Notes: a model not told the origin generated them from the letters alone. 64,000 nucleotides of DNA from Methylopila capsulata (GCF_016907975.1 NZ_JAFBCY010000003.1:496001-560000), one strand, 5' to 3'. Numbered from the stretch's first letter, positions 41,449 through 51,645 are shown. Numbers and translations: made by a program.

Positions 41449-43290
41449 TTACCCGCCGTTCAGAACCTTCAGAAACACGTCGCCGAATGCGTCGAGCTTC
41501 GCCGCGCCGACCCCCTTCACGCGGGCGAGCGCGTTCGGGGTCTGCGGCTTGGTGGCCGCCATCTCGACCAGCGTGCGGTCCGCGAAGATCACGTAGGCCG
41601 GCACCGCGCGGGCGATCGCGAGTTCACGCCGCAACGCCTTGAGGCGGCCGAGGAGTTCGCCGTCCACCCCGTCGAAGCCGGCGCTCTCGGCGACCATGCG
41701 GCGGCGCTCGCGCTTCTTCTCCTTGGGCTTGGCGATCGTCACCGTCTCGGCGCCGTCGAGAATGCGGCCGCCCTTCGGACTGAGCTGCAGGCCGCCGTAG
41801 GCGCCAGCCTCGACCTTGAGCGCGCCCAGCGCCACGAGCTGCCGCACGATGCCGCGCCACTCCGCCGCCGGCCGTTCGGCGCCCTTGCCGAAGCCCGGCA
41901 AACGGTCGTGGCCGCGGGCCTCCACCGTCTCGGACATGTGGCCGACGGCGAGCGCCACGATGTGCGCCGCGCCGAAGCGTTCGCCGGTGGCCGCGACGAG
42001 GCCCAGCAGCAGCCGCGCCTCCCGCGTGCCGTCGATCACCTCCGGCGGGTCGAGGCAGACGTCGCAGTTGCCGCACGGGGCGGTGGTTTCGCCGAAGTAG
42101 GCGAGCAGGGTCTGGCGGCGGCAGGAGGTGGTCTCGCAGAAGCCCACGAGCGCGTCGAGCCGGCGCGCCTCCACCCGCTTGCGCTCGTCGTCGCTCTCCT
42201 GCTCGTCGATGAAGCGGCGGCGGGTGCGCACGTCCTCGAGGCCATAGAACATCAGCGCTTCAGCGGGCGCTCCGTCGCGGCCCGCGCGGCCGATCTCCTG
42301 GTAGTAGGCCTCGAGCGAGCCCGGGATGTCGCCGTGGACGACGTAGCGCACGTCGGATTTGTCGATGCCCATGCCGAAGGCGACGGTCGCGACCATGACG
42401 ATGCCGGGCTCGGCCAGGAACGTCTCCTGCGCCGCGGCCCGTTCGGAGGCCTCGAGCCCCGCGTGGTAGGCGAGCGCGTTGACGCCGGACTTCCGGAGGT
42501 TCGCGGCCGTTTCCTCGACCTTCTTGCGCGAGAGCCGGTAGACCACGCCGCTCATCCCCGGCCGCGCGGTCACGTAGCGCTCGATCGCGGTCCCGACGTC
42601 GCGCTTGTCGGCGACGGAAATCGCGATGTTGGGGCGGTCGAAACCGGACACGAAGGAGTCCGCCTTACCCGAAAACAATTTTTCGATGATATCGGCGCGG
42701 GTGGCGTCGTCGGCGGTCGCGGTCAGCGCCACGATCCGGGCGCCGGGCAGCGCGTCCCTGAGCCGCCCGAGCGTGAGGTACTCCGAGCGGAAGCTGTGGC
42801 CCCATTGCGAGATGCAGTGCGCCTCGTCGATCGCCACCAGCGACACCGGCAGCCGGCCGAGCGCCCCCAGCATGCGCTCGGTCATCAGCCGCTCGGGCGC
42901 CATGTAGACCAGCTTGGCTTCGCCCGAGGCCACCCGCCGCCAGGAGGCGACGTTCTCGTCGCGGGATTTCCCGGAGTGGATCGCCTCGGCGCAGACGCCG
43001 TCGAGCCGCAGCCCCGCGACCTGGTCGTCCATCAGAGCGATCAGCGGCGAGACGACGACCGCGAGCCCCCCGGAGACCAGCGCCGGCACCTGATAGCAGA
43101 GCGACTTGCCCGCGCCGGTCGGCATCACAGCCAGCACGTCCCGGCCGGCGAGCAGCGCGTCGATCACGCGCTCCTGGCCGGGACGGAACTCGTCGAAGCC
43201 GAAGGCGGTCTTCAGCACGCGCCGCTTCTCCGCCTCGAGCGCGGGCTCGAGGGCGACGGACGACGGAAACGTCAGGGCGGCGGAGGACAC
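41449..43290 (-). CDS. recQ: ATP-dependent DNA helicase RecQ
   Basis: 613-aa superfamily 2 helicase for recombination and replication-fork repair. Motif I MPTGAGKSLCYQ, motif II DEAH (VAIDEAHCISQWGHSFR), motif VI region GRAGRDG. The zinc-binding Cys cluster (CETTSCRRQ and CGNCDVC) marks the RecQ-C region, and a C-terminal HRDC domain (about 535-610) ends ARVKGVGAAKLDAFG. Length typical of bacterial RecQ. Confidence 0.95.
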   Translation of the reverse strand: MSSAALTFPSSVALEPALEAEKRRVLKTAFGFDEFRPGQERVIDALLAGRDVLAVMPTGAGKSLCYQVPALVSGGLAVVVSPLIALMDDQVAGLRLDGVCAEAIHSGKSRDENVASWRRVASGEAKLVYMAPERLMTERMLGALGRLPVSLVAIDEAHCISQWGHSFRSEYLTLGRLRDALPGARIVALTATADDATRADIIEKLFSGKADSFVSGFDRPNIAISVADKRDVGTAIERYVTARPGMSGVVYRLSRKKVEETAANLRKSGVNALAYHAGLEASERAAAQETFLAEPGIVMVATVAFGMGIDKSDVRYVVHGDIPGSLEAYYQEIGRAGRDGAPAEALMFYGLEDVRTRRRFIDEQESDDERKRVEARRLDALVGFCETTSCRRQTLLAYFGETTAPCGNCDVCLDPPEVIDGTREARLLLGLVAATGERFGAAHIVALAVGHMSETVEARGHDRLPGFGKGAERPAAEWRGIVRQLVALGALKVEAGAYGGLQLSPKGGRILDGAETVTIAKPKEKKRERRRMVAESAGFDGVDGELLGRLKALRRELAIARAVPAYVIFADRTLVEMAATKPQTPNALARVKGVGAAKLDAFGDVFLKVLNGG

Positions 43291-43458
43291 CCGCCATCTC
43301 TAGCGGATTCGGGGGGCGCATGCGCGGGTGGAAGGCGGATTGCTTCTGGATAACGCTGCGTGAGCGTTTCGCGGCGAACCGCTTACCTCCGCACAGGTCG
43401 CATCCCACCAAGGCCCGACTTATGCTAGCGAACGGCTGATCCGGGGAGCCCGCCGCCG

Positions 43459-44811
43459 ATGACCGACGCCACTCTGCAAGCGCCCGCCCGCGCCGCCGTA
43501 ACGCGCGAGAACGTCTACCGCGCCGTGTGGCGCTGGCACTTCTACGCCGGGCTGTTCACGCTCCCCTTCCTATTCATTCTCGCGGTCACCGGCGGCGCCT
43601 ACCTGTTCCGCGATGAGATCGACGGGCTGGTCTACGCCGATCTCAAGACCGTCGAGGCGCGTGCGGCGGCGCCGTTGCCGCCGGGCGACATCATCGCGGC
43701 CGCGGTCCAGGGCCGTCCCGGCAAGGCCGCCGCCTTCCGGGGGCCGGCGACGCCGGACGGCTCGGCGGAGGTGACGCTGCGCGGCGGCCACGGTCCGGGC
43801 GAGATCGTCTACGTCGACCCCTACGACGGCCGCGTCCTCGGCGCCCTGCCCGAGGGCGGCTCGGTGATGGGCTATGTCCGCCGCCTGCACTCGCTGGCGC
43901 TGTTCGGGCGCCCCGCGAACGCGCTGATCGAGATCGCGGCGGGCTGGGCGATCGTGCTGGTGGCGACGGGGATCTACCTGTGGTGGCCGCGCGGCCACCG
44001 CGGCGGCGTGGTCACGGTGCGCGCGACGCCGGCGAAGCGCGTGTTCTGGCGCGACCTCCACGCCGTCACCGGCGCCTTCGCGGGGCTGTTCATCGCCTTC
44101 CTCGCGCTCACGGGCATGCCGTGGTCGCTGGTGTGGGGCGCGGGACTGAAGACCGTGCTGTTCCAGACCGGCGGCGGCTACCCCAGCGGCGTCCGCGCCA
44201 ACATCCCGATGTCGCCGGTGCCGACCGGCGTCGCCATCCCCGGCACGGGCTGGACCCTGCAGGCCGCGCCCATGCCGCAGTCCACGCCGCAGGACGCCCC
44301 GCCGCTCGGCGTGGACGCCGCCGCGACGATCTTCGCGGGCATGGGCTTTCCCGCCGGCTATGGCCTCGCGCTGCCGGCCGGCCCGAACGGCGTCTACTCC
44401 GCCTCGGCCTACCCCGACGACGTGAGCGGCCAGCGCGTCGCCCACATTGACCAGTACTCCGGCATGACGCTGGTCGACGCGCGCTTCGCCGACTACGGCC
44501 CGGCGGCCAAGGCGATCGAATGGGGCATCAGCGTCCACATGGGCCAGGAGTACGGCCGGGCGAACCAGCTCTTCATGCTCGCCGTCTGCATCGCCCTCGT
44601 CGGACTCTGCGTCTCGTCCGCCGTCATGTGGTGGAAGCGGCGGCCGAAGGGCTCGCTCGGCATTCCGCCGCCGCCGCTCGACAGCCGCGCGACCATCGGC
44701 GTGGTGGCGATCGTCGCGGTTGCAGGCGCGCTGTTCCCGCTCGTCGGAGCGTCGCTGCTGGCGATGCTCGTCGTCGACGCGCTGCTGACGCGGCGCAAGA
44801 AAACCACGTAG
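43459..44811 (+). CDS. PepSY-associated transmembrane protein
   Basis: 450-aa inner-membrane protein with four or five helices. The N-terminal RWHFYAGLFTLPFLFILAVTGG segment (read as RWHFYAGLFT and PFLFILAVTGG) is the PepSY_TM hallmark; a second WRDLHAVTGAF and a late GISVHMGQEYG provide further His residues. Such proteins are often tied to siderophore-iron reduction or metal handling in the membrane. The neighbours downstream are copper-related, but on the opposite strand. Confidence 0.8.
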   Translation: MTDATLQAPARAAVTRENVYRAVWRWHFYAGLFTLPFLFILAVTGGAYLFRDEIDGLVYADLKTVEARAAAPLPPGDIIAAAVQGRPGKAAAFRGPATPDGSAEVTLRGGHGPGEIVYVDPYDGRVLGALPEGGSVMGYVRRLHSLALFGRPANALIEIAAGWAIVLVATGIYLWWPRGHRGGVVTVRATPAKRVFWRDLHAVTGAFAGLFIAFLALTGMPWSLVWGAGLKTVLFQTGGGYPSGVRANIPMSPVPTGVAIPGTGWTLQAAPMPQSTPQDAPPLGVDAAATIFAGMGFPAGYGLALPAGPNGVYSASAYPDDVSGQRVAHIDQYSGMTLVDARFADYGPAAKAIEWGISVHMGQEYGRANQLFMLAVCIALVGLCVSSAVMWWKRRPKGSLGIPPPPLDSRATIGVVAIVAVAGALFPLVGASLLAMLVVDALLTRRKKTT

Positions 44812-44816
44812 AACCA

Positions 44817-44851
44817 GCGGGCTTCGAGACGAATCGCGCCTCGAAGCCCGC
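44817..44851. terminator. Bidirectional hairpin terminator
   Basis: GCGGGCTTCGAG / CTCGAAGCCCGC, a perfect 12-bp stem with an 11-nt loop between the convergent PepSY and PCu(A)C genes. Confidence 0.75.
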
Positions 44852-44859
44852 AGCGCGCC

Positions 44860-45354
44860 TCAGTGCCCCATGTGCATCTCGGCGCCCTTCGGCTCGCCCG
44901 CCGGACGGTAGCCCACGGCCTCGACGGCGAACTCGACGTCGACCGTTCCCGCCTTCTCGAACGTCAGCGTGGCCTTCAGCTTCTCACCCTGTTTGAAGGG
45001 CTGCTTGAGCCCGACGAACATGATGTGCTTGCCGCCGGGCGTGAACTCCAGCTTGCCGTCGGCGGGCGCCTCGGCGCCGTTCACGAGAGGGCGCATCTTG
45101 GCCACGCCGTCTTCGGTGAGGCTCTCGTGCAGTTCGGTCTTGTCGGCGAAACTCGCGGCGACGGAGACGAGGCGGTCGGCCTCCTTGCCCGTGTTCGTGA
45201 CGACCAGGAAGCCGCCGCCGACCTTGGCGCCCGGCGCCGTGGCGCGGACCCAGGGGTGGGCGATTTCGAGCGTGCCGGCCTTGTACTCGTGGGCGGACGC
45301 GGCGGCGGCCATGAGGCCAAGGGCGGCGACAGCGCCGATAACGGTGCGGATCAT
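44860..45354 (-). CDS. PCu(A)C periplasmic copper chaperone
   Basis: 164-aa exported protein that delivers Cu(I), typically for cytochrome oxidase assembly. Signal peptide MIRTVIGAVAALGLMAAAASA. The copper motif is visible as His76-x10-Met87-x22-His110-x-Met112 (ELHES... AKMRPL... GGKHIM), close to the family pattern. A C-terminal EMHMGH may add metal ligands. It is preceded by a DUF2946-like gene on the same strand, a pairing seen with copper genes. Confidence 0.88.
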   Translation of the reverse strand: MIRTVIGAVAALGLMAAAASAHEYKAGTLEIAHPWVRATAPGAKVGGGFLVVTNTGKEADRLVSVAASFADKTELHESLTEDGVAKMRPLVNGAEAPADGKLEFTPGGKHIMFVGLKQPFKQGEKLKATLTFEKAGTVDVEFAVEAVGYRPAGEPKGAEMHMGH

Positions 45355-45416
45355 GATCTCGTGCTCCGGGCGGAGGGGCTGACGCCTCGGCTCCGCGGGA
45401 TGAAAAGGGGTGTGGC

Positions 45417-45782
45417 TCAGGCGGGACGCGCCGGCGCCGGCGGCCCGCGGGCCATGCCCATCCGCCGCGGCGCGCCGGGGATCGCGCTCGCGACGCCGAC
45501 GTCGGAGACGCCTGACGACGTCGTCGCCAGCGCGCCGACGGCGGGCGACGCGGCGCCGAGGACGGCGGAGGGCGGGAGGCGGCAGAGGTCGTCGCAGGCG
45601 CAGAGCGCAGCCGGATCCTCGGTCGACGCCGGACCCGCCCCGCAGAGCGCGGCCAGGCCGTCGACGCTCGCCATGCGGCCAGCATGGGCGCTGGCGGCGG
45701 CCGACGCGACGACGCCCTCGACCGCCAGCAGATAGGCGGCGACGAGCGCGAGCGCGCGGAAAAGGCGGCTGACCCGGGTCAT
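45417..45782 (-). CDS. DUF2946-like small exported protein
   Basis: 121-aa protein with an N-terminal hydrophobic segment (LFRALALVAAYLLAVEGVV) acting as a signal or anchor, then a Cys-containing region with Cys47, Cys61, Cys63 and Cys67 (ALCACDDLC) and a Pro/Ala-rich tail. The Cys spacing and position next to PCu(A)C suggest a DUF2946-type metal-related protein. Function unproven. Confidence 0.55.
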   Translation of the reverse strand: MTRVSRLFRALALVAAYLLAVEGVVASAAASAHAGRMASVDGLAALCGAGPASTEDPAALCACDDLCRLPPSAVLGAASPAVGALATTSSGVSDVGVASAIPGAPRRMGMARGPPAPARPA

Positions 45783-45791
45783 ACGTCAGTC

Positions 45792-46814
45792 TTAGCCGCG
45801 CTTAGGCTCCGACGCCACGTCCCTGCGAGGCGGCGCCGCGGTGACGACGATCCGGCCGTCCACGGTCCAGGCCACGCGCGCTCCGGCGAGGGTCGCGGCG
45901 CCGGAGGCGGTCGCGGAGGTTCGTTCGAACAGACGCTCAAGACGGTCGAGCCGGACGCGGCCGGCCCCGAGCGCGGCCACCGCGCGGGCGAGCAGCCTGA
46001 GGCGGATCTCGGCGGGCAGAGCCGATGCCTCGGGAGCGATGACGGCGCGGTTCGGCGCGAGGCTGAGATGGGCCGCCGCCGCCTTCTCCTCGACGGCCAG
46101 GAGAGCGTCCTCCGCGCGGGCGGCGCGGCGGGCGAAGACGCCGAGGCGTTCGGCCGTCAGGCCTTCGTCCGCGAGGACTGCGCGGCTGGCGCGGAGGCGG
46201 GCGCGGCAGAAGGCGGGATCGGCGTTCATGGCGTCCTCGGACCAGCCCCAGCCGCGCGCCCGCAGCGTCGCCACCAGCCGGGCCTTCGGCACGCCGAGCA
46301 ACGGCCGCAGATGGACCAGCCGCCCCCTCATGCTCTTGGGCCGCATGGCCGCGAGCCCGGCGGGGCCGCTGCCGGCGGCGAGCCGCATCAGCACCGTCTC
46401 GGCTTGGTCGTCGAGCGTATGGGCGGTGGCGAGGGCCTCGGCGCCGATCGCGGCGGCGTGGGCGGAGAGCGCGGCGTAGCGGGCGTCCCGCGCCGTCTCC
46501 TCGACCCGCGCGCCGCGGCCTAAGGGCGCCTCCAGCCGGGCGTGCGGCAGGCCGAGCGCGGTCGCGGCCAGGGCGACGGCGCGGGCTTCGGCGGCGGATT
46601 CGGGACGCAGGGAATGGTCGACGGTGGCGACGGACAGCCGGGTTCCGGTCCTCGTCGCGGCCCAGTCGGCGGCGAGCGCGAGCAACGCCATCGAGTCCGC
46701 TCCGCCGGACACGGCGATCAACACGAGGTTAACTTCGGCGAACGCCGGGGTTAACAGCGCGTCGATCTCGTCCGCGCCGAGCGGCGCGGCTTCGCCGCAG
46801 CGGCCGTCGAGCAC
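45792..46814 (-). CDS. tilS: tRNA(Ile)-lysidine synthase
   Basis: 340-aa enzyme making lysidine at C34 of tRNA-Ile(CAU), so that it reads AUA. The PP-loop SGGADS sits at residues 36-41 (VLIAVSGGADSMALLALA), followed by VATVDHSLRPESAAEA and AHTLDDQAETVLMRL, all diagnostic. Last gene of the tol-pal block on the minus strand, its usual place in alphaproteobacteria. Confidence 0.93.
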   Translation of the reverse strand: MLDGRCGEAAPLGADEIDALLTPAFAEVNLVLIAVSGGADSMALLALAADWAATRTGTRLSVATVDHSLRPESAAEARAVALAATALGLPHARLEAPLGRGARVEETARDARYAALSAHAAAIGAEALATAHTLDDQAETVLMRLAAGSGPAGLAAMRPKSMRGRLVHLRPLLGVPKARLVATLRARGWGWSEDAMNADPAFCRARLRASRAVLADEGLTAERLGVFARRAARAEDALLAVEEKAAAAHLSLAPNRAVIAPEASALPAEIRLRLLARAVAALGAGRVRLDRLERLFERTSATASGAATLAGARVAWTVDGRIVVTAAPPRRDVASEPKRG

Positions 46815-46898
46815 GAAAACGGTCTCCTCGCGCGTGGTCGGCGCCAGCTTAGGCGTCCGAAGGGCGCGGCGTAAGCCCGGCGAAGGGCCCGCCCGACG

Positions 46899-47936
46899 TC
46901 AGCAAGAGATGCGCTTCAGCTCGCGGTCGGTCTGCGGCTTGATGCGGGCGTACTTCTTGCCGGCCTCCGCGATGGTCGCGCAGGCCTCGTCCTTCTTGCC
47001 CATGCCGTTCAGCGCCATCCCGAGCTTCATCATGCTCTCGGGCGCCTTGGCGGACTGCGGGGCGTCGACGTAGATCTTGTAGAAGCTGTCCGCGGCGTCG
47101 GTGTACTTCTTGCGCTGGTAGAGGCTCTCGCCCAGCCAGTACTGCGCTTCGGCGGCGCGCGGGTCCTTGGGATAGGCACGCAGGAAGTCGCGGAAGGTCG
47201 AGTCCGCCAGCTCGTAGTCGCGGCGCTGGATGAAGCCGACGCCCATGTCGAACTGGTCGCGCGGATCGCCGGTGCCGACCGACATGCCGCCGCCGCCCTG
47301 AGGCACGGCGCCGGTCGGGCCGACGGCCGCGCTCTGGCGGGCGCCGGGCGGGCGGATGCTCATCGGCGCGTTCGGGTCGTCGCCCGGGCCGCCGTCGTCG
47401 ATCAGGCCGCCGATGGTGTCGCCGCCGCGGGGCGCGCCGAGATTGGAGGGCGCGGCGCCGGACGAACGCCCGGCGGGCGGAGCGCCGAGGTCGCCGACCG
47501 TCGCGCCGCCGCCGGCGTCGCCCCGCCTGCCGGGCTTCGCGCCGCCGCCCTTGCCGCTCTCGAGGTCCTGCAGGCGGAAGTCGACGTCGCCCTGGAAACG
47601 CTTCAGGGCCTCATCGTTGCGCTTGGTCTGGAACTGGATTTCGTCGAGCCGCCCGTTCAGCTGCCGCATCTGGTTCTCGAGCCGGTCGAGCCGGACCGCG
47701 ATGTCGGCGAGCGAGGACGACTGCGCCGGCTGCACCGGCGAGGAATAGGCCGGGCGCTCCTCGCGGCCGGCCCCGAAGAAGGCGAGCCTGGTCTCGAGAC
47801 CCTCGACGCGGGTCTCCAGCCAGGACGGCGCGGACCCGGCGTCGGCCTCCATCGCCGCGGCGGCGAAGGGCGCGCACGTCAGGACGGCGCCGAGCGCCAA
47901 GCGTCGGACGAACGGTGAGCGCGCGGCTTTGAACAT
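46899..47936 (-). CDS. cpoB: Tol-Pal system protein CpoB (YbgF)
   Basis: 345-aa periplasmic protein coordinating Tol-Pal with peptidoglycan synthesis. Start taken at ATG 47936, which gives a signal peptide (VRRLALGAVLTCAPFAAAA); a GTG 13 codons upstream is also possible. A coiled-coil segment lies at about 70-115 (DIAVRLDRLENQMRQLNGRLD, read in halves). A long Gly/Pro linker follows, and C-terminal TPR repeats (about 220-335; FDMGVGFIQRRDYELA, AEAQYWLGESLYQRK) form the family domain. Confidence 0.88.
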   Translation of the reverse strand: MFKAARSPFVRRLALGAVLTCAPFAAAAMEADAGSAPSWLETRVEGLETRLAFFGAGREERPAYSSPVQPAQSSSLADIAVRLDRLENQMRQLNGRLDEIQFQTKRNDEALKRFQGDVDFRLQDLESGKGGGAKPGRRGDAGGGATVGDLGAPPAGRSSGAAPSNLGAPRGGDTIGGLIDDGGPGDDPNAPMSIRPPGARQSAAVGPTGAVPQGGGGMSVGTGDPRDQFDMGVGFIQRRDYELADSTFRDFLRAYPKDPRAAEAQYWLGESLYQRKKYTDAADSFYKIYVDAPQSAKAPESMMKLGMALNGMGKKDEACATIAEAGKKYARIKPQTDRELKRISC

Positions 47937-48058
47937 GGGTGCGACGAATCCGAGCTGATAGAGCAACGATTTCACGCGGTTAAGCGTCCAGTTCGGCCGA
48001 ATTAGGGCCGGGTCCGGCGGCGGACGGCCGAAGCCGCGGCCGCCGGACCCGAAGTCGA

Positions 48059-48586
48059 TCACATTCCGGCGCCGCCCTGCAGCACAGTAACCGCACGGCG
48101 GTTCTGCGACCAGCAGGAGATGTCGTCGCACACCGCGACCGGCCGCTCCTTGCCGTAGGACGTGGAGCGGACGCGGCCGCCGCCGACGCCGCGGGCCGCG
48201 AGGTAGTCGCGGGTGACCTGCGAACGCCGAGCGCCGAGCGCGAAGTTGTACTCGCGGGTGCCGCGCTCGTCGGCGTGGCCCTCGATCAGGATGCCGTAGC
48301 GCGGGTAGCGCGAGAGCCACTGGGCCTGCTTGTCGAGCGTCGAACGCGCGGTGGTGGTGAGCTCGGTCGAGTCGGTCTCGAAGAAGACGCGGTCGCCGAC
48401 GTTCACGACGAAGTCCTGCTGGCTGCCGGGAGGGCCGCCGCGGCCGCCGGCGCCGTAGCCGCCCGACCCGTTCATGCCGTCCATGCCGTCGCCGGCGCCC
48501 TTTTTCGCGCAGGCTGCCAGAAGCAGCGTCGCGCAGATCGCGGCCGCGAGCTTTCCGCCCTGGCCGATACGCATGGCACGCAACAT
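48059..48586 (-). CDS. pal: Peptidoglycan-associated lipoprotein Pal
   Basis: 175-aa outer-membrane lipoprotein. Lipobox LLLAAC with lipidated Cys26. The C-terminal OmpA-like peptidoglycan-binding domain (about 65-170) contains ILIEGHADERGTREYNFALG and RRSQVTRDYLAARGV. Start ATG 48586 with AAGGAG upstream; the frame is open further but non-coding in character. It anchors the Tol complex to the wall during constriction. Confidence 0.93.
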   Translation of the reverse strand: MLRAMRIGQGGKLAAAICATLLLAACAKKGAGDGMDGMNGSGGYGAGGRGGPPGSQQDFVVNVGDRVFFETDSTELTTTARSTLDKQAQWLSRYPRYGILIEGHADERGTREYNFALGARRSQVTRDYLAARGVGGGRVRSTSYGKERPVAVCDDISCWSQNRRAVTVLQGGAGM

Positions 48587-48870
48587 CCCCGATGACTCCT
48601 TGTGGCTTTCGGTTGCCGCAACCATAGCCGTCTCCCAGTTAACCGAAGGTTCCGTTAGGCTTAAACGTTGGTTACCGGACCCTGCGCGGCCGATCGTGTC
48701 GGAGCGATGGCCGCGCCAGCTCTCGCCCGCGTTTTCGGCTCGTCTGAGTCTTTGGAGACACACGCCCGGTCGTGCGCCCCAGTCCGCAGACTAGGAACCC
48801 GCCGGGACCGCCATGTCATCGGAAGGGGATGGCCCAGCGGCGCCGGGCCATTTCGTCAGAGACCGTCGCC

Positions 48871-50190
48871 TCAGTTCAGCGGGGGCGACCAGGCGGGATC
48901 GGAGGCGAAGCCCGGGGTGGGGACGACCTGCTCGTTCCGGCCGGTGACGTCGATGGAGTAGATCTTCGGCCCAGCGCCCTGCTCGCGGAAGAACATCAGC
49001 ACGCGGCCGTTCGGCGCCCAGGTCGGGCCTTCGTTGTGAAAGCCCTCGGTGAGGATGCGCTCGCCGGAGCCGTCGGGGCGCATCACGCCGATCGCGAACT
49101 TGCCGCCGGACTGCTTGGTGAAGGCGATCAGGTCGCCGCGTGGGCTCCACACCGGCGTCGAGTAGCGCCCCTCGCCGAAGGAGATGCGCTGCGCCCCGCC
49201 CCCGCTCGCGCTCATGACGTAGATCTGCTGGTTGCCGCCGCGGTCGCTCTCGAACACGATCCGGGCGCCGTCCGGCGAATACGACGGCGAGGTGTCGATC
49301 GCGCCGCTGTCGGTCAGGCGCGTGGTGGCGCGCGAGCGCAGGTCCATGGCGTAGAGGTTGGAGTCGCCGCCCTGCTGCAGGCTCATGATCACCTTCTGCC
49401 CGTCGGGCGAGAAGCGCGGCGAGAAGGTCATGCCGGGGAAGTTGCCGACGACCTCGCGCTGGCCGGTCTCGATGTTCAGCAGGTAGACGCGCGGCTCGGC
49501 GCGCCCGAACGCCATGTAGGTGATTTCCTGGCTCGTCGGGCTAAAGCGCGGCGTCAGCACCAGCTCGTCGCCGCCCGTGATGTAGCGGGAGTTGAAGCCG
49601 TCCTGGTCCATGATCGCGAGCCGCTTGACGCGGCGGTCCTTCGGGCCGCTCTCGTCGACATAGACGACGCGGGTGTCGAAGTATCCCTTCTCGCCCGTCA
49701 GCTTCTCGTAGACCATGTCGGCGATCAGGTGCGCCACGCGGCGCCAGTTCTTGTCGGTGAAGAACTGCTGGCCGTCGAGCTGGTTGCCCGCGAACACGTC
49801 CCACAGCCGGAACTCGGTCCGCACGCGGCCGTCGCCCTGCCGCACGACGCGGCCCGTCACCAGCGCCTGGGCGTTGATGATGCGCCAGTCGCCGAAGCGC
49901 GGCGCCGCGTCGGTGTTGCTGATCTTCTCGATGAAGGCCTTGTGGTCGATCGGCGCGAACAGCCCCGAGCGCTTCAGGTCGGCCTCGACGACGCTCGCGA
50001 TGTTGCGGGCCATCTCGGCGTCCGCCCCCTGCCCGAGGAACTCGGGGATCGCGATCGGCATGGGCTGAACGTTGCCCTGGTTGAGGTCGATGTTCACGTC
50101 CGCGCGCGCGGCCGGGGCCATCGCCGCGAGCCCGATCAGGGTGGCGATGACGGCCAGGGCGCGGAGGAGCTGAGCAAGTGAAAGCGACAT
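48871..50190 (-). CDS. tolB: Tol-Pal translocation protein TolB
   Basis: 439-aa periplasmic protein linking TolA and Pal. Signal peptide ends near AARADV. An N-terminal alpha/beta domain precedes a six-bladed beta-propeller with repeated [22 protein letters not shown] and [12 protein letters not shown] blades. Length matches the family. A 284-bp gap separates it from pal downstream, and 150 bp separate it from tolA upstream. Confidence 0.95.
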   Translation of the reverse strand: MSLSLAQLLRALAVIATLIGLAAMAPAARADVNIDLNQGNVQPMPIAIPEFLGQGADAEMARNIASVVEADLKRSGLFAPIDHKAFIEKISNTDAAPRFGDWRIINAQALVTGRVVRQGDGRVRTEFRLWDVFAGNQLDGQQFFTDKNWRRVAHLIADMVYEKLTGEKGYFDTRVVYVDESGPKDRRVKRLAIMDQDGFNSRYITGGDELVLTPRFSPTSQEITYMAFGRAEPRVYLLNIETGQREVVGNFPGMTFSPRFSPDGQKVIMSLQQGGDSNLYAMDLRSRATTRLTDSGAIDTSPSYSPDGARIVFESDRGGNQQIYVMSASGGGAQRISFGEGRYSTPVWSPRGDLIAFTKQSGGKFAIGVMRPDGSGERILTEGFHNEGPTWAPNGRVLMFFREQGAGPKIYSIDVTGRNEQVVPTPGFASDPAWSPPLN

Positions 50191-50343
50191 GAGGGCTATC
50201 CGTTTCGGGCGGCCGGGGCGGCCGGCGGAGACAGGACGAAGAGGATGGGCGGAGCGGGGGCTACGCGCACGGTCGGGCGGAGGGCGCGCCCCGGAGGGCG
50301 CCGTTCTGAGGGGCGATCGGCTGGGCGAACGGGACGAAAGCGC

Positions 50344-51645
50344 TCATCCGCCGGCCATGTCGCGGGGATCGAAATTGATCGTGACCTGCTTCCAGTAGTC
50401 GTATCCGGAGGCCGGCAGCTTCAGAGGGGCGCAGCGCTGGACCGCGCGCGTGGCGGCGCTGGCGGCGGCGCGGAACGCCGGGTGCGACGACGAGTTCACA
50501 ACCGTCGGTCCGTCGGCGAGCGAGCCGTCGGCGTTCAGCGTGAACTGCACGCGGACCGCGAGCGACTCCGAGCCGGACGCGCCGAGCGGCGGGCTCCAGC
50601 ACTGCATGACCTGTTCGCGCACCGCGTTGTCGATGCCGGTGCGCTCAGACATCGAGAGCTTGCTCGCCGCGCCGCGCGAAGTGCCGGCGGTGGTCTCGGG
50701 TGCGGCGTCGCGCGCGGACGCGGCCTTGCGGCTGGGATCGCGGACATCCTTCAGCGCGCTGTCGCTGGACGAAGCCTTGTTGCCGAGCAGGCTCGCAATC
50801 TTGTCCGGGTCGAACTTGCGTTCCGCGGCCTTCGCCGCCTTGGCGGCCTCGGCCTTCTCCTTGGCGGCCTTCTCGGCCTTGGCGAGCTTCTCGGCTTCCG
50901 CCTTGGCGAGCTTTTCAGCCTCGGCCTTCGCGGCCTTCTCCGCGTCGGCCTTGGCCTTGGCGAGCTTGTCCGCCTTTTCCTTCGCAGCCTTCTCGGCGGC
51001 CGCCTGTTCGGCGGCGGCTTTTTCCTGAGCGGCCTTTTCCTGGGCCGCCTTCTCCGCGGCGGCGGCCTTCTCGGCGGCGGCCTTGGCGCGCAGTTCGGCG
51101 TCGGCGGCCTCCGCCAGCTTCTCGGCCTTCTCGGCGGCGGCCTTGTCCTGCGCCGCTTTCGCCTGAGCGGCCTGAGCGGCTTTTTCCTGGGCGGCCTTGG
51201 CCTGAGCGGCCTTGTCGGCCTCCGCCTTCGCGGCGGTCTCGGCGGCGGCCTTCTCCTGCGCGGCCTTTTCCGCCTTCTCCGCCTTGGCGGCCTTCTCAGC
51301 GGCGAGCTTCGCGGGGTCCGGCTTCGGCGGCGCCTCGGCCTGCGCAGGCGTGGGCGGAGCCGGCGGCGGAGGGGCCTTCACGTCTTCCTTGGCGATGGGC
51401 GTATCGTCGTCGACCGGCTCGGACTCGGCCTCCGCGACCTGCTCGGCCTTCTGCTTGGGCGCGTCGACCTTCTTCGAGGTCTTCGAGCCCTTGGTCATGG
51501 CGTCGAATTCCTGCGGGGTCAGAATCTCGACCGGAAGCGCCTCGGTCGGCCCGACGTCGAAGGGCTTGGCGACGCCAAAATTCCAGATCCCCCAGGCGAG
51601 GACCAGGGCGTGCGCCGCCGAGGAGGTGACGAGGCCGGCACGCAT
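50344..51645 (-). CDS. tolA: Tol-Pal protein TolA
   Basis: 433-aa inner-membrane protein. One N-terminal helix (about 7-25, SAAHALVLAWGIWNF), a very long Ala/Lys/Glu helical rod (about 110-275) rich in EKAAKEKAE-type repeats that spans the periplasm, and a C-terminal TonB/TolA-like domain (about 335-430; VREQVMQCWSPP, VRVQFTLNADGS). Couples TolQR force to TolB-Pal. Nine bp downstream of tolR. Confidence 0.92.
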   Translation of the reverse strand: MRAGLVTSSAAHALVLAWGIWNFGVAKPFDVGPTEALPVEILTPQEFDAMTKGSKTSKKVDAPKQKAEQVAEAESEPVDDDTPIAKEDVKAPPPPAPPTPAQAEAPPKPDPAKLAAEKAAKAEKAEKAAQEKAAAETAAKAEADKAAQAKAAQEKAAQAAQAKAAQDKAAAEKAEKLAEAADAELRAKAAAEKAAAAEKAAQEKAAQEKAAAEQAAAEKAAKEKADKLAKAKADAEKAAKAEAEKLAKAEAEKLAKAEKAAKEKAEAAKAAKAAERKFDPDKIASLLGNKASSSDSALKDVRDPSRKAASARDAAPETTAGTSRGAASKLSMSERTGIDNAVREQVMQCWSPPLGASGSESLAVRVQFTLNADGSLADGPTVVNSSSHPAFRAAASAATRAVQRCAPLKLPASGYDYWKQVTINFDPRDMAGG

